IMG/VR virus record: IMGVR_UViG_3300026518_000670
Span: 1-55,640 of that record
DNA from: a virus
Strand: one strand, 5' to 3'
DNA: 55,640 bases
Position numbers and translations under genes: made by a program. Shown piece after piece: positions 1 to 11,800 of the stretch. The notes under the pieces are model-generated. The model ran no database searches. It saw nothing but the letters and a program-made list of their open reading frames with translations, and was not told where the DNA came from. How positions within the stretch are numbered: position 1 is the first letter of the stretch; every line of letters begins with the position of its first letter.

Positions 1-693
1 TCAGAAGGATCTGCCGATACCGAGCGTGGTATGCCAGCGCCAGATCGGAGGCCACGCGCCAGCGTGGCCGGGAAAGCCGCCGCCGTCCCTGTACCAGTCC
101 AGCGACACGGACCACTGGCCGTGGCGGATGTACGTGCCTGCCGTGTAGCCGAAGGCCCAGCGCAGGTCTGACGTGCTGACGGGGACACGGTACTTGACGA
201 CGTAACTGCCGTCCGGCTGCAGGACGGGAAGATACCAGTCCGGTACGCGCAGCCGCCATGCCTGCCGGTAGTAGATGGGGCCTGCACGCACGCCCCACTG
301 CCACGGTCCCGATGTGTGCCAGCCTGCGGTGAGCGCGAGCGCGCCGATCCAGCCTCTGCCCATGTAGTGGGCGCGTGGCAGGCACGGGCCGACACATGAG
401 CGCGTGGCAGGGTCGTAGTTGCTGTCCGCCGGGACTGCGTAGGCATCGGAACTGTAATGCCCGAACCATATGGCCTTCCCGGTTGTCGTCCAGTGCTGGT
501 TGATATCCCAGCGAAGCCCCAGAGAAACCTCGGGATGGTTGAGCTTGAGGCTGTGCGGGAAAGCGCGCTGATACCACGTCCCATCGTGGCGCGCGGTCGC
601 GTGGGCAAAGCCGACGCCAACAACAGGCCGCACCTGAGCGGAGCTACCAACAGGGACGAGCAGAAGTGCCATAATATATGACTTATTTTTCAT
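1..693 (-). CDS. Outer-membrane beta-barrel-like protein (candidate moron)
   Basis: This 230-residue protein starts with a short basic stretch and a hydrophobic segment ending in SSAQ, consistent with a Sec signal peptide cut near residue 19. The mature part alternates polar and aromatic/hydrophobic residues (Trp/Tyr-rich beta strands) with short turns and one longer loop holding a Cys-x4-Cys pair (RSCVGPCLP). The chain ends in Phe (GIGRSF), the C-terminal residue preferred by BAM-assembled outer-membrane barrels. The start ATG overlaps the stop of the upstream Kelch gene (ATGA), so it is the last gene of the tail operon in this window. I infer an outer-membrane protein made by the phage or lysogen, perhaps for receptor masking or superinfection exclusion. 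A virion-associated adhesin is the alternative. No exact family was recognised. Confidence 0.6.
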   Translation of the reverse strand: MKNKSYIMALLLVPVGSSAQVRPVVGVGFAHATARHDGTWYQRAFPHSLKLNHPEVSLGLRWDINQHWTTTGKAIWFGHYSSDAYAVPADSNYDPATRSCVGPCLPRAHYMGRGWIGALALTAGWHTSGPWQWGVRAGPIYYRQAWRLRVPDWYLPVLQPDGSYVVKYRVPVSTSDLRWAFGYTAGTYIRHGQWSVSLDWYRDGGGFPGHAGAWPPIWRWHTTLGIGRSF

Positions 694-1751
694 GTTATGT
701 GATAAAGAGTGGAAGAAATGTTCGCATAATTATCTTCCCCGCCGTATGTCAATGCTGAGTTGTCTGGTAGCTGGCAGGTCCCGAAGTTGAAGATGTATGA
801 GGGATTCCAGTATGCGACCAAGCTAAATGTGCCAGCTATGGTATCGTACTTCATGATTCTATCATTATAGGTCGTTCCGTCCTTACCTCCCCAATAATAC
901 ACATCAGTGCCTATTGCGACTGCACCATTCTGCCCAAAAGCATGCAATTCGGTAAGATAAACGTAAACGTATGTGGGCGCTGCACCGCTGGTATATTTAT
1001 ATTTTTGCACTTGATAACTTGTCCCGCCCGAACGTACATTCCCGCCAACTATCCACAGATTCCCGTCCGATGTACGTGCTAGCGCCCCGCCCCAAACCCC
1101 GCCTGTACTATTGCCTGTGGCACCGTATGCTCCGTCAGAAAGTCTATAAGCGAATGTCTGGAATGTAGTCAGGCTATCTGGCGGGGGGAGACACACATAT
1201 GCCCACGTGCCGTCACAATAGGCTCCCGTAGCCGCTTGGGAGTACCCATATGGAATCGGGGCCAAATCAGTGAATGTCATCGCCACAGGGTCATAGGCAA
1301 AAACGGTGGATACATAATACCCTCCACCATCCCTACCGCCCATGATGTAGATCTTGGATCCATCCGTGAACTGTATATGCGCGACACGCTCGTACCCTGT
1401 ACGGGTAGCTTCCAGCGTCCATGCTTGTGTCGCTACGTCGTAGACCCACATCTGCGCAGCCGAGCCAGTAGGACCGTTCGCGCCGCCATACATGTAGACC
1501 TTTCCGTTCAAGTAGGTCAGTGAATTTGCTGCGCGCGCCCCAGGAGATCCTGTGTACGATATGGATGTCACTGTCCCTGACAGTGACGTAAGCGCGGTGG
1601 ATACCTCGCCTATCATGCCAGACGGCAGAATATCGAGTACATACGGGTTCGTGCTTGGCACCTCGACAATGCGATTTGTGCTGTCGATGCCAAGCACGTT
1701 GCCACTCGATACCTGGCCGAGCTTGCCCGACGAGAGGATGCCGATAGCCAT
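690..1751 (-). CDS. Kelch-repeat tail-tip/adhesin protein
   Basis: 353 residues. Residues 1-60 hold two copies of a short [IL]LSSGK[LM]G-type motif (SSGKLGQVSS, LPSGMIGEVS) typical of phage fibre N-termini. Residues ~75-350 form a Kelch-type beta-propeller: repeated units with a Gly pair followed by Tyr/Trp, such as YMYGGANG, YIMGGRDGGG, WIVGGNVRSGG and YYWGGKDG, each followed by a Trp/Tyr-containing strand. Such propellers bind glycans or proteins, so a receptor-recognition role at the tail tip is likely. Its start overlaps the end of the upstream gene (TAATG) and its stop overlaps the barrel-protein gene. The coding sequence looks more AT-rich than the neighbouring tail genes, which suggests recent acquisition of the distal domain. 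Confidence 0.7.
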   Translation of the reverse strand: MAIGILSSGKLGQVSSGNVLGIDSTNRIVEVPSTNPYVLDILPSGMIGEVSTALTSLSGTVTSISYTGSPGARAANSLTYLNGKVYMYGGANGPTGSAAQMWVYDVATQAWTLEATRTGYERVAHIQFTDGSKIYIMGGRDGGGYYVSTVFAYDPVAMTFTDLAPIPYGYSQAATGAYCDGTWAYVCLPPPDSLTTFQTFAYRLSDGAYGATGNSTGGVWGGALARTSDGNLWIVGGNVRSGGTSYQVQKYKYTSGAAPTYVYVYLTELHAFGQNGAVAIGTDVYYWGGKDGTTYNDRIMKYDTIAGTFSLVAYWNPSYIFNFGTCQLPDNSALTYGGEDNYANISSTLYHIT

Positions 1752-2263
1752 TATGCGCGGGTGATGGGGTCGTCGATCGACACTTCTAGCGCGCCGGCAG
1801 CCGTGGCCACTCCGAGGATCTGACGGATATTGCCGGTAGCAGTCGGCCCGCTGGCCAATGGCACCGCGCCGCCTGCGGTGGCGGCCGATAGCACATAAGT
1901 CCCGGCGGTCAGCCCAGCTACTTGGTTGTTTGTGCCACGGAAGTACACGGTAGCCGTGCCCGCAGCCGCAACCGCTGACAGTACGAAGCCGTGAGCAGGT
2001 TTAGTGCTGTCTGTAGCATTAGCCTTGCGGCAATTCGGAGTGCTGGCATTGTCATAGACATTCACGAAATCGCCTGCGGCAAGGGCCTCGCTTGCAACAA
2101 TGGCCTGCGTGTCCGCGCCTACGCCAGTTGGCAGCAACGAGGTATCCAGCTTTCCGTTAGCGTCAAGTGCCGGAATCTTTCCGGCGTCTGCCGCTCCTGC
2201 ACTTGTCACCAGACCCGCAATTTCATTGATCTTGTTTGCGATGAGACCAAGATAGTTTGCCAT
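1751..2263 (-). CDS. Tail-fibre/baseplate-type structural protein
   Basis: 170 residues. The segment GKIPALDANGKLDTSLLP near residues 28-45 is a phrase common in phage tail fibre and appendage proteins, where the trimeric stalk gives way to a beta-rich head. The C-terminal two thirds are Ala/Gly/Thr-rich, with alternating hydrophobics (AGDFVNVY, GTATVYFRG, AGTYVLSAA) expected for a beta-sandwich or stalk decoration. The gene lies 5 bp after the collagen-like gene and overlaps the Kelch gene by one base, so the three are co-transcribed and probably form one receptor-binding assembly. Precise role unknown. Confidence 0.55.
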   Translation of the reverse strand: MANYLGLIANKINEIAGLVTSAGAADAGKIPALDANGKLDTSLLPTGVGADTQAIVASEALAAGDFVNVYDNASTPNCRKANATDSTKPAHGFVLSAVAAAGTATVYFRGTNNQVAGLTAGTYVLSAATAGGAVPLASGPTATGNIRQILGVATAAGALEVSIDDPITRA

Positions 2264-2268
2264 GATCG

Positions 2269-2751
2269 TTATCCTCTGTGGATGGGTTGCTCGATATTGA
2301 TGTTAACAGTCGTCGCGCTCAACGCGACGCCAACCTGAAGAAGCCATCCGGTAGTCGGTGGCGATTGTGTGAGTGCTCCACTGGCAGCACAAAAGACTGG
2401 ACCCTCGGAAAAACTCCAACCAGGGTCATTCACGGAGCCACCTAGGCGCACACTGACACTTGCACCTACAGTGGATGTGGATTGTAGGGCGACGCCTACT
2501 ACCTGCTCTGCGTGGGTGCTTACCGACGTGTCTACTGGATACAGATTGCCGCCCGATGCGCGGACTACGTACATGGCGAGCACGGTTGCACCCGCTGGGA
2601 AAGACACGTCAGGCGCAGAACCTGGCGCACCGTCAGGACCAGGCTTTCCCATAATCCCTGGTGTTCCTGCCTCTACTTTCGTTGACCCCGTCTTGACTTT
2701 CACAAGCGACGGTTTCGAAACAACGGTGATGGATCCGCTTGTTGAGCTCAT
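2269..2751 (-). CDS. Collagen-like tail appendage protein
   Basis: 160 residues. Residues ~28-46 carry a short run of Gly-X-Y triplets (GTPGIMGKPGPDGAPGSAP), the signature of phage collagen-like trimerisation segments. It is preceded by a beta-rich N-terminus (ITVVSKPSLVKVKTG) and followed by a beta-rich domain similar in pattern to the next gene's product (AGATVLAMYVV, QVVGVALQS, GASVSVRLGG). A GGAG ribosome-binding site lies about 8 nt upstream of the ATG. It is the first gene after the giant polyvalent-protein gene, across an 80-bp AT-rich gap, so it may head its own transcript. Probably a fibre or spike adaptor. Confidence 0.55.
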   Translation of the reverse strand: MSSTSGSITVVSKPSLVKVKTGSTKVEAGTPGIMGKPGPDGAPGSAPDVSFPAGATVLAMYVVRASGGNLYPVDTSVSTHAEQVVGVALQSTSTVGASVSVRLGGSVNDPGWSFSEGPVFCAASGALTQSPPTTGWLLQVGVALSATTVNINIEQPIHRG

Positions 2752-2831
2752 TTATAGGACTCCAAAATCGTTCGTTAGGCCAGTATTCAAAATCTGTTTT
2801 ATCCGATAACTATTTTCGTACTTGGTGTCAG
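2752..2831 (-). promoter_or_regulatory. AT-rich gap before the tail-appendage genes, possible promoter
   Basis: This 80-bp spacer separates the giant gene's stop from the collagen-like gene and is much more AT-rich than its surroundings, in a strand where most neighbouring genes overlap. On the minus strand it has T-rich hexamers and a GAATACT-like box, but no convincing -35/-10 pair. No terminator hairpin is visible. A local promoter for the appendage genes is possible but unproven. Confidence 0.3.
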
Positions 2832-5800
2832 TTAATGCACTACCGAAATACCGGCCTCTCGCTGTGCCATCTGGCGCACACGTTGACTCAAGACCACGCC
2901 ATGTTCGGCTTGTGCGCTGAGGCGCGCACGTTGCCGCAAGGACTGAACCAAGGTCTTCGTGGTGATGGCAATCGCTGGATTTTTCGCGTTGAAAGACCGG
3001 ATCTTTTTCAGAGCTACCTGTCGTGCCTGGTCATCGTGTTCATGCACGGCCATGGCAAAAGCATTCATCAAAGAAGTGCGTCGGTTCTTTATCTGGTCCG
3101 AATAGTTGTACAGCGCACTGTTTATGCGGTACTGGTCAGCAAGGTTGGTCGGTGTGAATCCCAGGGCCTGGACCAAAGCATTTTCAGCACTCGGATCTTC
3201 CAGAATGGGGTCGCCGCGCAACGTGTTGACTCCGTGCGCCGCGTAACGGAGTGCCTTCATGCCGCTCTTTGCTGCAGTCGGGATCATGCGCTCAACGCCA
3301 CGCCAAATATGCCCCTGGGTTATATATTGCTGGCCGATAAACCAGTTTTTCACCATGCCACCCATGGGTCCGGCAATCGACTCGAGCATGTTGTAGTAGG
3401 CATCCTTGCCTTCCAACTGACGATCTGCGTCACGGAACCAGAGGTTGGACAGAGAAACTCGACTGGAAATATGCAGTCCGAGACGATCAACCGCGCCATC
3501 GGCGATGACGTCAGCACCAGTTTGACCGAAATGCTCAGCCAGCCACTGCCGAAATTCGGTCTCGAAATCCCACGGCTCATCGTCATCGCCGGCCGCGGCG
3601 TGTGCTGCATTGGCCACCATCTTCATGAGATTGAACAGGGGTAGGCCTACCGTGCCTGCGAGCAAGGCCGTCATCCCCAACATGCCGGTCAGGGTGCGCC
3701 TGGCCAAGCGCCGGACTTCCGGTGACTGGCCACGTACCGCCTGATACAGATTGCGGTACATCAGCCAGGTCATGCCCACCGAGTAGTTTTTGAACTGCAG
3801 CAGCACCTTCGATACACCGTTTTGCATGAACCGAGGCCGGTTTGCATTGCTGTAGTCGAAATGCGTCCCGTTGATGGTGTCCGAGGCATGCCGTACCGCT
3901 TCATCGAAGCTCTTTCCGTCGGCACGAGCCAAGCGGAACGCCGCCACGCCGGCGGCCTCGCGGTTGACCACCTCGGCCTTGTGGAACATCCACGACATGA
4001 CATTCATGACCTTGGCCCAGCCAGGGTTCGACGTCAGCACGTTGCCCTCGGCCGTTCCGGCCAGGGTGTGCGCATTGGTCCGGTCGATGTCGCCGCGGCG
4101 CTCCAGCACCTTGTAGGCACGCTTCTCCTCCTCATTGAGTGTGCGCATGATGTTGCCGCCGGTCCGCAGCGCGGCCGCTGTGGCGCGCCCAAGCTCGCGC
4201 GAGGCCTTGCCCCAGCCGTGCTTGGCGGCCAGCACCGGGAGCGTCACCTGGGCGCCCTGCGTGAGGTTCACGAGGGCCGAGGCCGGGCTGGCGCCGAGGT
4301 AGTACATGAATCCGATCGAAGTGGCCATATTGGCAAGCTGGCTGTCCTTGGGCGACATGATCCAGTCGTGCCGGCGCTTCAGTTCGGTGAGCAGCGCGTC
4401 GCCCTTGGCCGCGGACAGGCCCTCGGCCTTCGTGCTCTCGCCGAATTCGCTGCTCCGGCGGTAGTTGTCCAGGCTGATCTGCATCGCCTCGAGGACGGTG
4501 CTCATCTGCTGGCTGTAGCGCAGGCGCGCCAGTTGGTGCGCTCCATGGAACCCGTTCTTGGCGAAGGCGCGCAGCGCATCGTCACTGAAACCAGGGACAG
4601 ACCGCCGATGGATGCTGCGCTTGCGCATGCTCATCTCGGGCAGGCTCTTCAGGAACATCTGATAGATATCGTCCTGCACCTTCTCCGAGACTCGCGCCTT
4701 CTGCAGCATCCCGATGATGTCCTTCACGAACGTACCTGATGGTGCATCCTTGGCGCGTGCCGAGCTGTCACGCCGGCCGGTGGCCTCGATCGTGAATCCG
4801 GCCTTGCGCAGCTTACTTTCAGCGGCCTTCAGCTCCGCAGCCGACTCGAACATCTTGAACGCGTACTGGTTGTTCGAATCGGTTGCCGACAACCAGTAAT
4901 CTCCGTTGCGATCGAGCGGGAAATACACACCCTCGCGCCGGTTCGATTCGAACTGGAAGCGAATGCGGTCCTTCATGCTGCGTCGATAGGTTTCCGGCAC
5001 ATCCATGGCATCGATGCGTTCCAGTAACGCGCGCTCGGTGGCATCGGCATGTTCGCGGTACCAATTGCGTACTTGACGGTATGTTTCCCTGGCTGATTCA
5101 GGCAATGCATTCCAACGCGCCACCAAGGTTGGCCAGCGTTTTTCACGCAGCTTCTCGCGCGCAGGGATGGCGCGCAGGCGCTTGACCTCGTCCATCATCA
5201 GGGTCTTGTCGTCACCCGGCCGACCGCGCATCTGGCCGCGCAAGGCGCGAATGCGGTCCTTGATCTTCTCCGGCGTCCATTCGGACAGTTCACCACGGCT
5301 GTCCTCCATCGACAGTCTCGTGTATTCCTCGGACGGATCCAGTCCAAGAATCGTGGCGTCATGCATCAGTTTGTTCAGGCGCTTGGCATGTTCGGTCAAA
5401 CCCCCACGCATGCCCTTGATGCCCTTGTGGAAGGCCCATCCTCGCCATTGGTCGGCGATCGGCGCCACGCCCTTCATCAGCATGCTGTTCGGATGCTCGC
5501 TGGCATCAGGAGATCCGGTCATCAACTGATTGCGATCGGCATCCATGCGCTGGTTGATGTCGGCATATTGCCTGGCGCCTTTGAGCGCCGGGTGCTCTTC
5601 GGCAAGCTCAAGGACGTGGCGCAACTGCAGCGCACCAAGGGTGGCCGGCTTGATGTCCTCCCATTTTCCCGTCAGCCAACCCTTCGCACGCTCCCAGGCG
5701 GACTGGTCCGGCGTCTCCAGCACCGAGGACATGGTGTTGACGCTGGCATCGGGTAGGCTGAAGTTGCGGCGCCCAGAACCAGAAACCCCGCCATTCGGCG

Positions 5801-8800
5801 GGGTCTCGGTAGTCGTGCTCAGGATGTCTTGTGGCGCTTCTTTGCGAAGGCCTTTCGCGCGTATGCGCTCACTGCGCGACCGTGCTGCCGCAGCTGCTCG
5901 ATTTCGGAGCTCGCCAGCTGATCGGAAGCCGATGAGGTAGCGGGCCTCATCGGCTGTGAGCGCGGCGGGGTCGACGTGGAACTGGTTTCTGATTTCATCG
6001 CCGTACCTCCCTTCAATTTGCTGCTTCAGCTTGGCATCGGCCCGCAGTGTACCGGATCGGCTGGCATTGGTCAGCACGGCGGTACCCACGACCTCTCCGC
6101 CATTGGCCTGAATGTAGCTGGCCAGGTCGGCCAGCGTGCCGCCCATCGTGGTGACGTCATCCACCAGCACGTAACGGCCACCTTCCTTCACCGGACCAGA
6201 GAAAGTGGAACGCGCAATCATTCGCTCCATGGCGTTGGCACCGGTGTGCAGCGTCCTGTTGGTCTGGACGATTTCCGTGTCATCGGTGCCACCTGTGTGT
6301 TCTGCAAGGTAGGCAGCCAGGGTTCTGGGTATGGCGTTCTTGCCCGTCGCTTCCTCGGCATGGGGCGCCACGAAGATCGCATCTGAGCCAAACTTCTCAG
6401 CCTGCTTGGCCAACGGTGCAGCCACCTCAGTTACTAGGTCCACGGCTGCCTGCATATCGCCGGCTTTGGCAGCGGCATAGTGTGGGTTTCGCTTGAGTGG
6501 CTGCATGTTCCGCCACAGGGCTATCGGATCTGATGCCTCGTCCGGGATGCCCTTGGACCGGGTCTGGTCTGGCAGGGAGAATCGAATGTCCGGATTATTG
6601 GAGTCAAATGTCCCGCGGTTTTCCGTTGCACTCTTGATCTGATTGGCCTTGAAAGCCACCCACTGCCTGGCTTCGGGAATGTGGATGCCGTCATAGCCTT
6701 GGGACTGAAGCTTGTCTCTCAGCGCCCGCGCCTCTTTCTGGCTGTCGATTGCCATCAATTCGTCGAGTGTCATGGACTTCGGTTTCTTGATCGACAAGTA
6801 GGCGTCAATCACGCGCTCATCTGCCGGTACGCCTTGGCTTGCGGTTTCAGCATAGCGCTGAGCACTGGACCTTTTTTCGGCAAAGAAATGCCCGAGTGGC
6901 GCTGTCATGTGCCCGGTATTGTTGCCAAGGCTTGCGTCATCGAAGGTGTAGAAGCCCTCGGATGTGCCGTGATAGACCATCTTCGGCTGACCGTCTGGCG
7001 TCGTGACCTTGGATCCGTCGAAGAACTTGCGGAACGCCGGCGACGACGTGGGCTCGGCCTGCGCGAACGAAATGGCGCCCCCGCCGGCGACCGGCCGCGA
7101 GTCGATGGTATCGCCGGTCTGTAGGAAGCGCTCCGAGCGCACCAACAGTTGCCGCAGCTCATCCTCGGACAGCTTCAGTGAGGGCATGAAGCGGCGCACG
7201 AACGCGTGCACGGCCGCGACGACCCGGTCCATTATGCCGTTGCGCACGCCCTTTTCAGCCATGACCGCCAGGGTTTCCTCCGCGAAGGTGCCGGGGTCGA
7301 CGTCGCCATACCTGCGGCTGACCTCTGCCAGCACGTCCCGCATGGCCTTGCTTCCCTTGCCCTGCTCGCGAAGATCCTGGATGGACTGCGCAATCTTGTC
7401 CCAAGCGCCGGCGCCCAGCGCGTCGTCGACGATGCGGTCGATGCCATAGTGGCCGATCGCCTCGTGCGCGAGTACCTGGTGCACGCGCTCGGAGCTCTTC
7501 AAGTTCGGCGCGACCAGGTAGATGGTGCGGCCGTCATAGAAGCCCTCGGCCGAACGCCAACGCGGATCCGTCTTGGCATCGGCCGGGAGCTGGCGCGCGC
7601 TTTCCAGGACGTGCACCTTCGGCATGTCTCCGCGCCATTTCTCGGTGACCTTGTCGACCGCCGCTTGCGCGCGCTTGTAGGTGTCCGATCCGACCGGAGC
7701 CGTAGCCACACCCACCTGTTGCGCCTCGCTGGGCTCCTGGAAGCTGTAGAAGTGACCGGCCATTGTCTGCTGGCCACGTGCAGCTGCGGAATTGAAGAAT
7801 TTGGTCGTGGACGTGGTCTTCCCGTCTTCGGGGGTAAACACGTCCAGCGCACGAATCCCCATGTCATTGATCAACCGACCGAGATTCTGGGCGGGCTCGA
7901 GTTTGTCGGCCATGATGATGCCGGCGCTGGCATTCGCCTGCGTCAGAATGGATGCAATCCGCGCGCTGCCCGAATCGGTACGGCCGGTCCGGAGCTTCGC
8001 CATTTCACTCATCGACACCGGCATGAACCCGATGACGTTGTGCCTGTTGTTCAGCAGGATGACCCCGGGTTCCTTGAACTTGCGCGCAATTTGGGGCGCA
8101 TCTTCGGGCGACGTGATCTTGAACGCTCCGAACTGCTTGGTGATCCGGCGATATCGGCGTTCCAGGCGCGGCACGGTCCCGGTGCGCGCCGCAGTCGTGA
8201 TCTTGGACCGGAAGCCGCCCACCGCGCCACCTTCCTGATAGAACGACGCATCGGTTTCCCCGGGCGCCACGGTAATCATACCGTGCGCAGTGATCCCGCT
8301 TCCTTTCATCAAGTCGATCAACGTGTCCGTGATGTTCTTGTCGGCGCGGCTCTGGTCCACATTTCCGCTGGGGTGGTTGTGCGCGAACCAGACGTCAGTG
8401 GCACCGGGAATCTCTGCCACGGAACCGAAGACCAGGCCGGGATTGACTGTGGCGCCGTCCGCGATTCCGATTGTGTGCCGGAGCACAGCCAAGGGCCGGC
8501 CGTCGGCATCGGCCACGACGGCCAGGAACTGTTCCTGGGGGGATTTGCGCAGGGGCGCGATGATGTGCGCGGCATCTTCCCAGCGCGTGATGCGCTTGAT
8601 GCCCGACCGGAACTGGCCGGTGGCGACCTGCTTTACGTGCTGGGTGAGCTCGAGTGCTCCGCGTCGGGTTGCGGCCTCGGACTCGGGGTTTCCGCTCTGG
8701 GCGAATAGGTCGAGCTGACCAGGTACGGGGCTTCCGGCCCGCCGTCCAGACGGAGCGGTAGATTCAGATACACCAGATTGCCGTACCTTGCTGAGCTTTC

Positions 8801-11800
8801 CATAGGATGCGCCTCCGGCGGGTAGCGTGGTGGTGGCGTCGGGGAAACCAGATGCTCGGACATCACGCGAGAAGGTCATGGCCTGGATACGGGAGACCCG
8901 GGTGTGGTAGCTATCGCGCGCGCGCAGGTACTGATTCGAGCGCACAAGGAGCTGCTCGAGCTCGGCCCGCCCGACCTTCCAGCTGGGCATGATCTTGCGG
9001 ATGAACTTGTGAATGGCACTAATTGCCCGATCCAGCCAGGCGTTTCGCACACCCCACTCGGCCAAAACAGCCAGTGTTTCAGCGGCGAATTCAGACGATC
9101 CTGTGCTGGAACCGTACCGTCTCTGCACCTCGGCGATCACACTCTCGATGCGGCTGAGACCTCGATTGATGTCCTTGCCGGCGGCAGCGTTCTGTTCCTG
9201 CTTCTGCAGCACGCGATCGCGCATGCCCTGCACCGAGGTGGCGACCCTGTCCCATGCGCCAGCGCCCAGCTCGTCATCGATGATACGGTCGACTCCGTAA
9301 TGGCCGACCGCCTCGTGCGCCAGCGTGCGCTGCACGTCGGCCTTGTCGAACAGGTTGGATGCGACCAGGTAGAGCGTGCGTCCATCGTAGAAGCCCTTGG
9401 CGCCTTTGTAGCGCGGATCCGTCTTCGCCGAGCCCGGAAGTGCCTCGCCATCATCGACCACGTGAACCTTGGGCTGCTGATTGCCCCACGCGCGCGTCTG
9501 CTGTGCGACGACGTCCTGCACCTTTCTGGCATGCGCGGCACGTGCATTGCGTGCCTCCGCATCGACCCCGGAGAGATTGTCACGACTCAGCGAGAACAGC
9601 TTCACGTTTCCTTCGGGCGTCTTCTCGCTGTCGATGGTGTTGAAGAATTCGTCGTAGGCCGCACGGATCGCGGGGATTTCGTCGGCCGTGGGATACGGGT
9701 AATCACCGTTGCGATCGAATGCTTCTCCGCTTACCACGTTTGCCAGGTAGTCATTGGCAGCGTTCTGGTCCTTGAGCTTGCCAATCACGTACGATTCGAA
9801 TGCCCGCGCCGACATTTCGCGCCCGGTCGACCAGTATTTCTTGCTCTTGATCTTGTCCAGGCGTTCGGAGCGCCGACGCACGTCGCTTTCAGCGATCGTG
9901 TTCTTGATGCGCACGAATGCGCGCGTGAGCTCGTCGCGCACACCCGGGACAGACTGGCGGCCGGACTCCGTCATGAATCCATCGGGGGATCGACGATCGG
10001 TTCGGCGCTTCTGGAAGTGGTTGTCCAGGGCGTGCCACCATTCGTGCGCCAGCGATCCCGGACCGCCATGCTTGGTGAGGTTGATCACCACGGCACGGGA
10101 CTCGAAATGTGCCGCCGCTGGGTTCTTTCCGCCCTTGCCGCGCGCCCCGAAGGCCAGACCGAGCTCACCATTCAGCGAGAGCGCGGCCGGGGGGATTTCC
10201 AAGACACCGGCCATATCCATCAGCGCGTCGTAGGCATTGTTGAGGTCCTGCTGCCTACGCGCGTACTCCACATAGTTGCCGAACTGGACACCACGGAAAC
10301 CGAAGGTGTCGCTGAACTGCTGCGGCGTGACGTCAGCACCATCGCGGTGATCAATGCCGATGCGGGTCTCGTTTTCGGCGCGGCGCACGGCCGGCTTCTC
10401 GCGCATCTTGGCCACGCGCTCAATGAGAGCTTCGCGATTTTCGTTCAGATAGGCGCGAGCCTTCTTCAGCGCTACGCTCTTATCCGCATCGTCGAAATGC
10501 TCCATGTCGATCGCGTCGCGCGGGATCTTCAGGCCGATGAAGTATCCTAACTTTCCCGGTCTGGCGTAGATGATCAGTGGCGGCTGACGCTTGGCCTTCT
10601 GCTTCTTCTGCTTCAGCTCCGGCAGCTTCTTCTTGAATTCCGCCAGGGCCTCTTCGCGCGTGTTTCCGACGGCCATCTGGTTGGGCCAGTTGCCGAAGAC
10701 ATTGCTGCGTCCCTTCTTCTCGATGGACCATTTCGAGACGTTCTCCTCCCCCCTGAATAGGGCGTAATGGTTCTGTTGGAAGGTCACCCCCTGAAGCGAT
10801 ATGTCGTGTCCGATTTCCTGGTACAGCTCCATTCGGCCTCGGATGCCACGGTTCAAGACTTCGCGTTCGGGTTTGCTCATTTCCTCCCGCACGCGCTCCC
10901 ACGACACATCGCCAGATAGAAGGTCTTGGGCAAACCCACGCAGCAGCTTCACTGAATCAACCCATCCCCTGAGCTTCCAGCCGCGCGGCTTCCGCGGAAT
11001 TTCGTCGCGGATGGCGTGTACGAAAGACACAACCTCGGGATCGACGCCGTTCTCGAGCAACTTCTCGTATTTCGGAGCCGGCCAGCTCTCCGAGAGAGGC
11101 GTTTCGGCAATGTCTGCTTCGCCAGCCCTTTTCAAGGCATCGACGTACTCGGTGCCGTAGTGCTTGCGCGCGCCGTGCAGGGTCTGGCCGAAATCTTCGA
11201 TCTTTTCGCCCTTTTCGGTCGCTGTCTTGTCGGTACCGGGGTCCTTCACCGTCTGCTGCGGCGCGGCCTTGTTGTTGCCGGCCGGGATCAGGGCATTGAT
11301 CGCCTTGTTCGCGGCCTTGTCGTCCATGTGCATGTAGTAAAGGTCGTCGACGGCTGCCGCGATCTGCTGCGCCGAGACGCCGGCGTCGACGGCGCGCTCG
11401 ATCAGGCTGCTGTCAAGCCGGTCGTACTTGTTGGCCAGGGTCATGGCCATGTTGTCGTGCGCGTTGTTCGCCATGAAGAACGAATAGGCAAAGCCCTCGG
11501 GGGTCACGCTGCGCGCGTTCTTCGTGGCCTGGCTCTTGCCGCCGTACTTCTGATGCATCTTGGAGCCTTCGGTGGGCTCCACGGGCGCGATCGGCAGATC
11601 CGCGTTGAAGCGGCCCCACAGCAACGTCTTCTTCGTGTACGGGTCGCCCAGATCGTTAGGGTTGAACGACAGGCGCCACGGCGGCAGGCCGCCAAGCTTT
11701 TCGATGCGCCCGACCGGGTTCTCGATCGCCCAGACCGCAGGCTTGAAGTATTCGATGGTCCGCAGGGTCTGATGCACCAGCTTGACGCTTGAGACGGTGC

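Noticed and set aside
2769-2790. GTTAGGC heptamer as a possible second integron core site
   Set aside because: No paired R'' heptamer or attC-like fold lies nearby, so it is probably chance in an AT-rich spacer.
7206-8708. 500-codon plus-strand frame opposite the JAB/MPN and zincin part
   Set aside because: Complement shadow of a strong coding region whose minus-strand product has clear enzyme motifs.
8904-10550. Long open frame on the plus strand, about 548 codons, opposite the giant gene
   Set aside because: It is antisense to the LPD1/zincin part of the giant gene, has no ribosome-binding site, and its composition is that of a high-GC complement frame.
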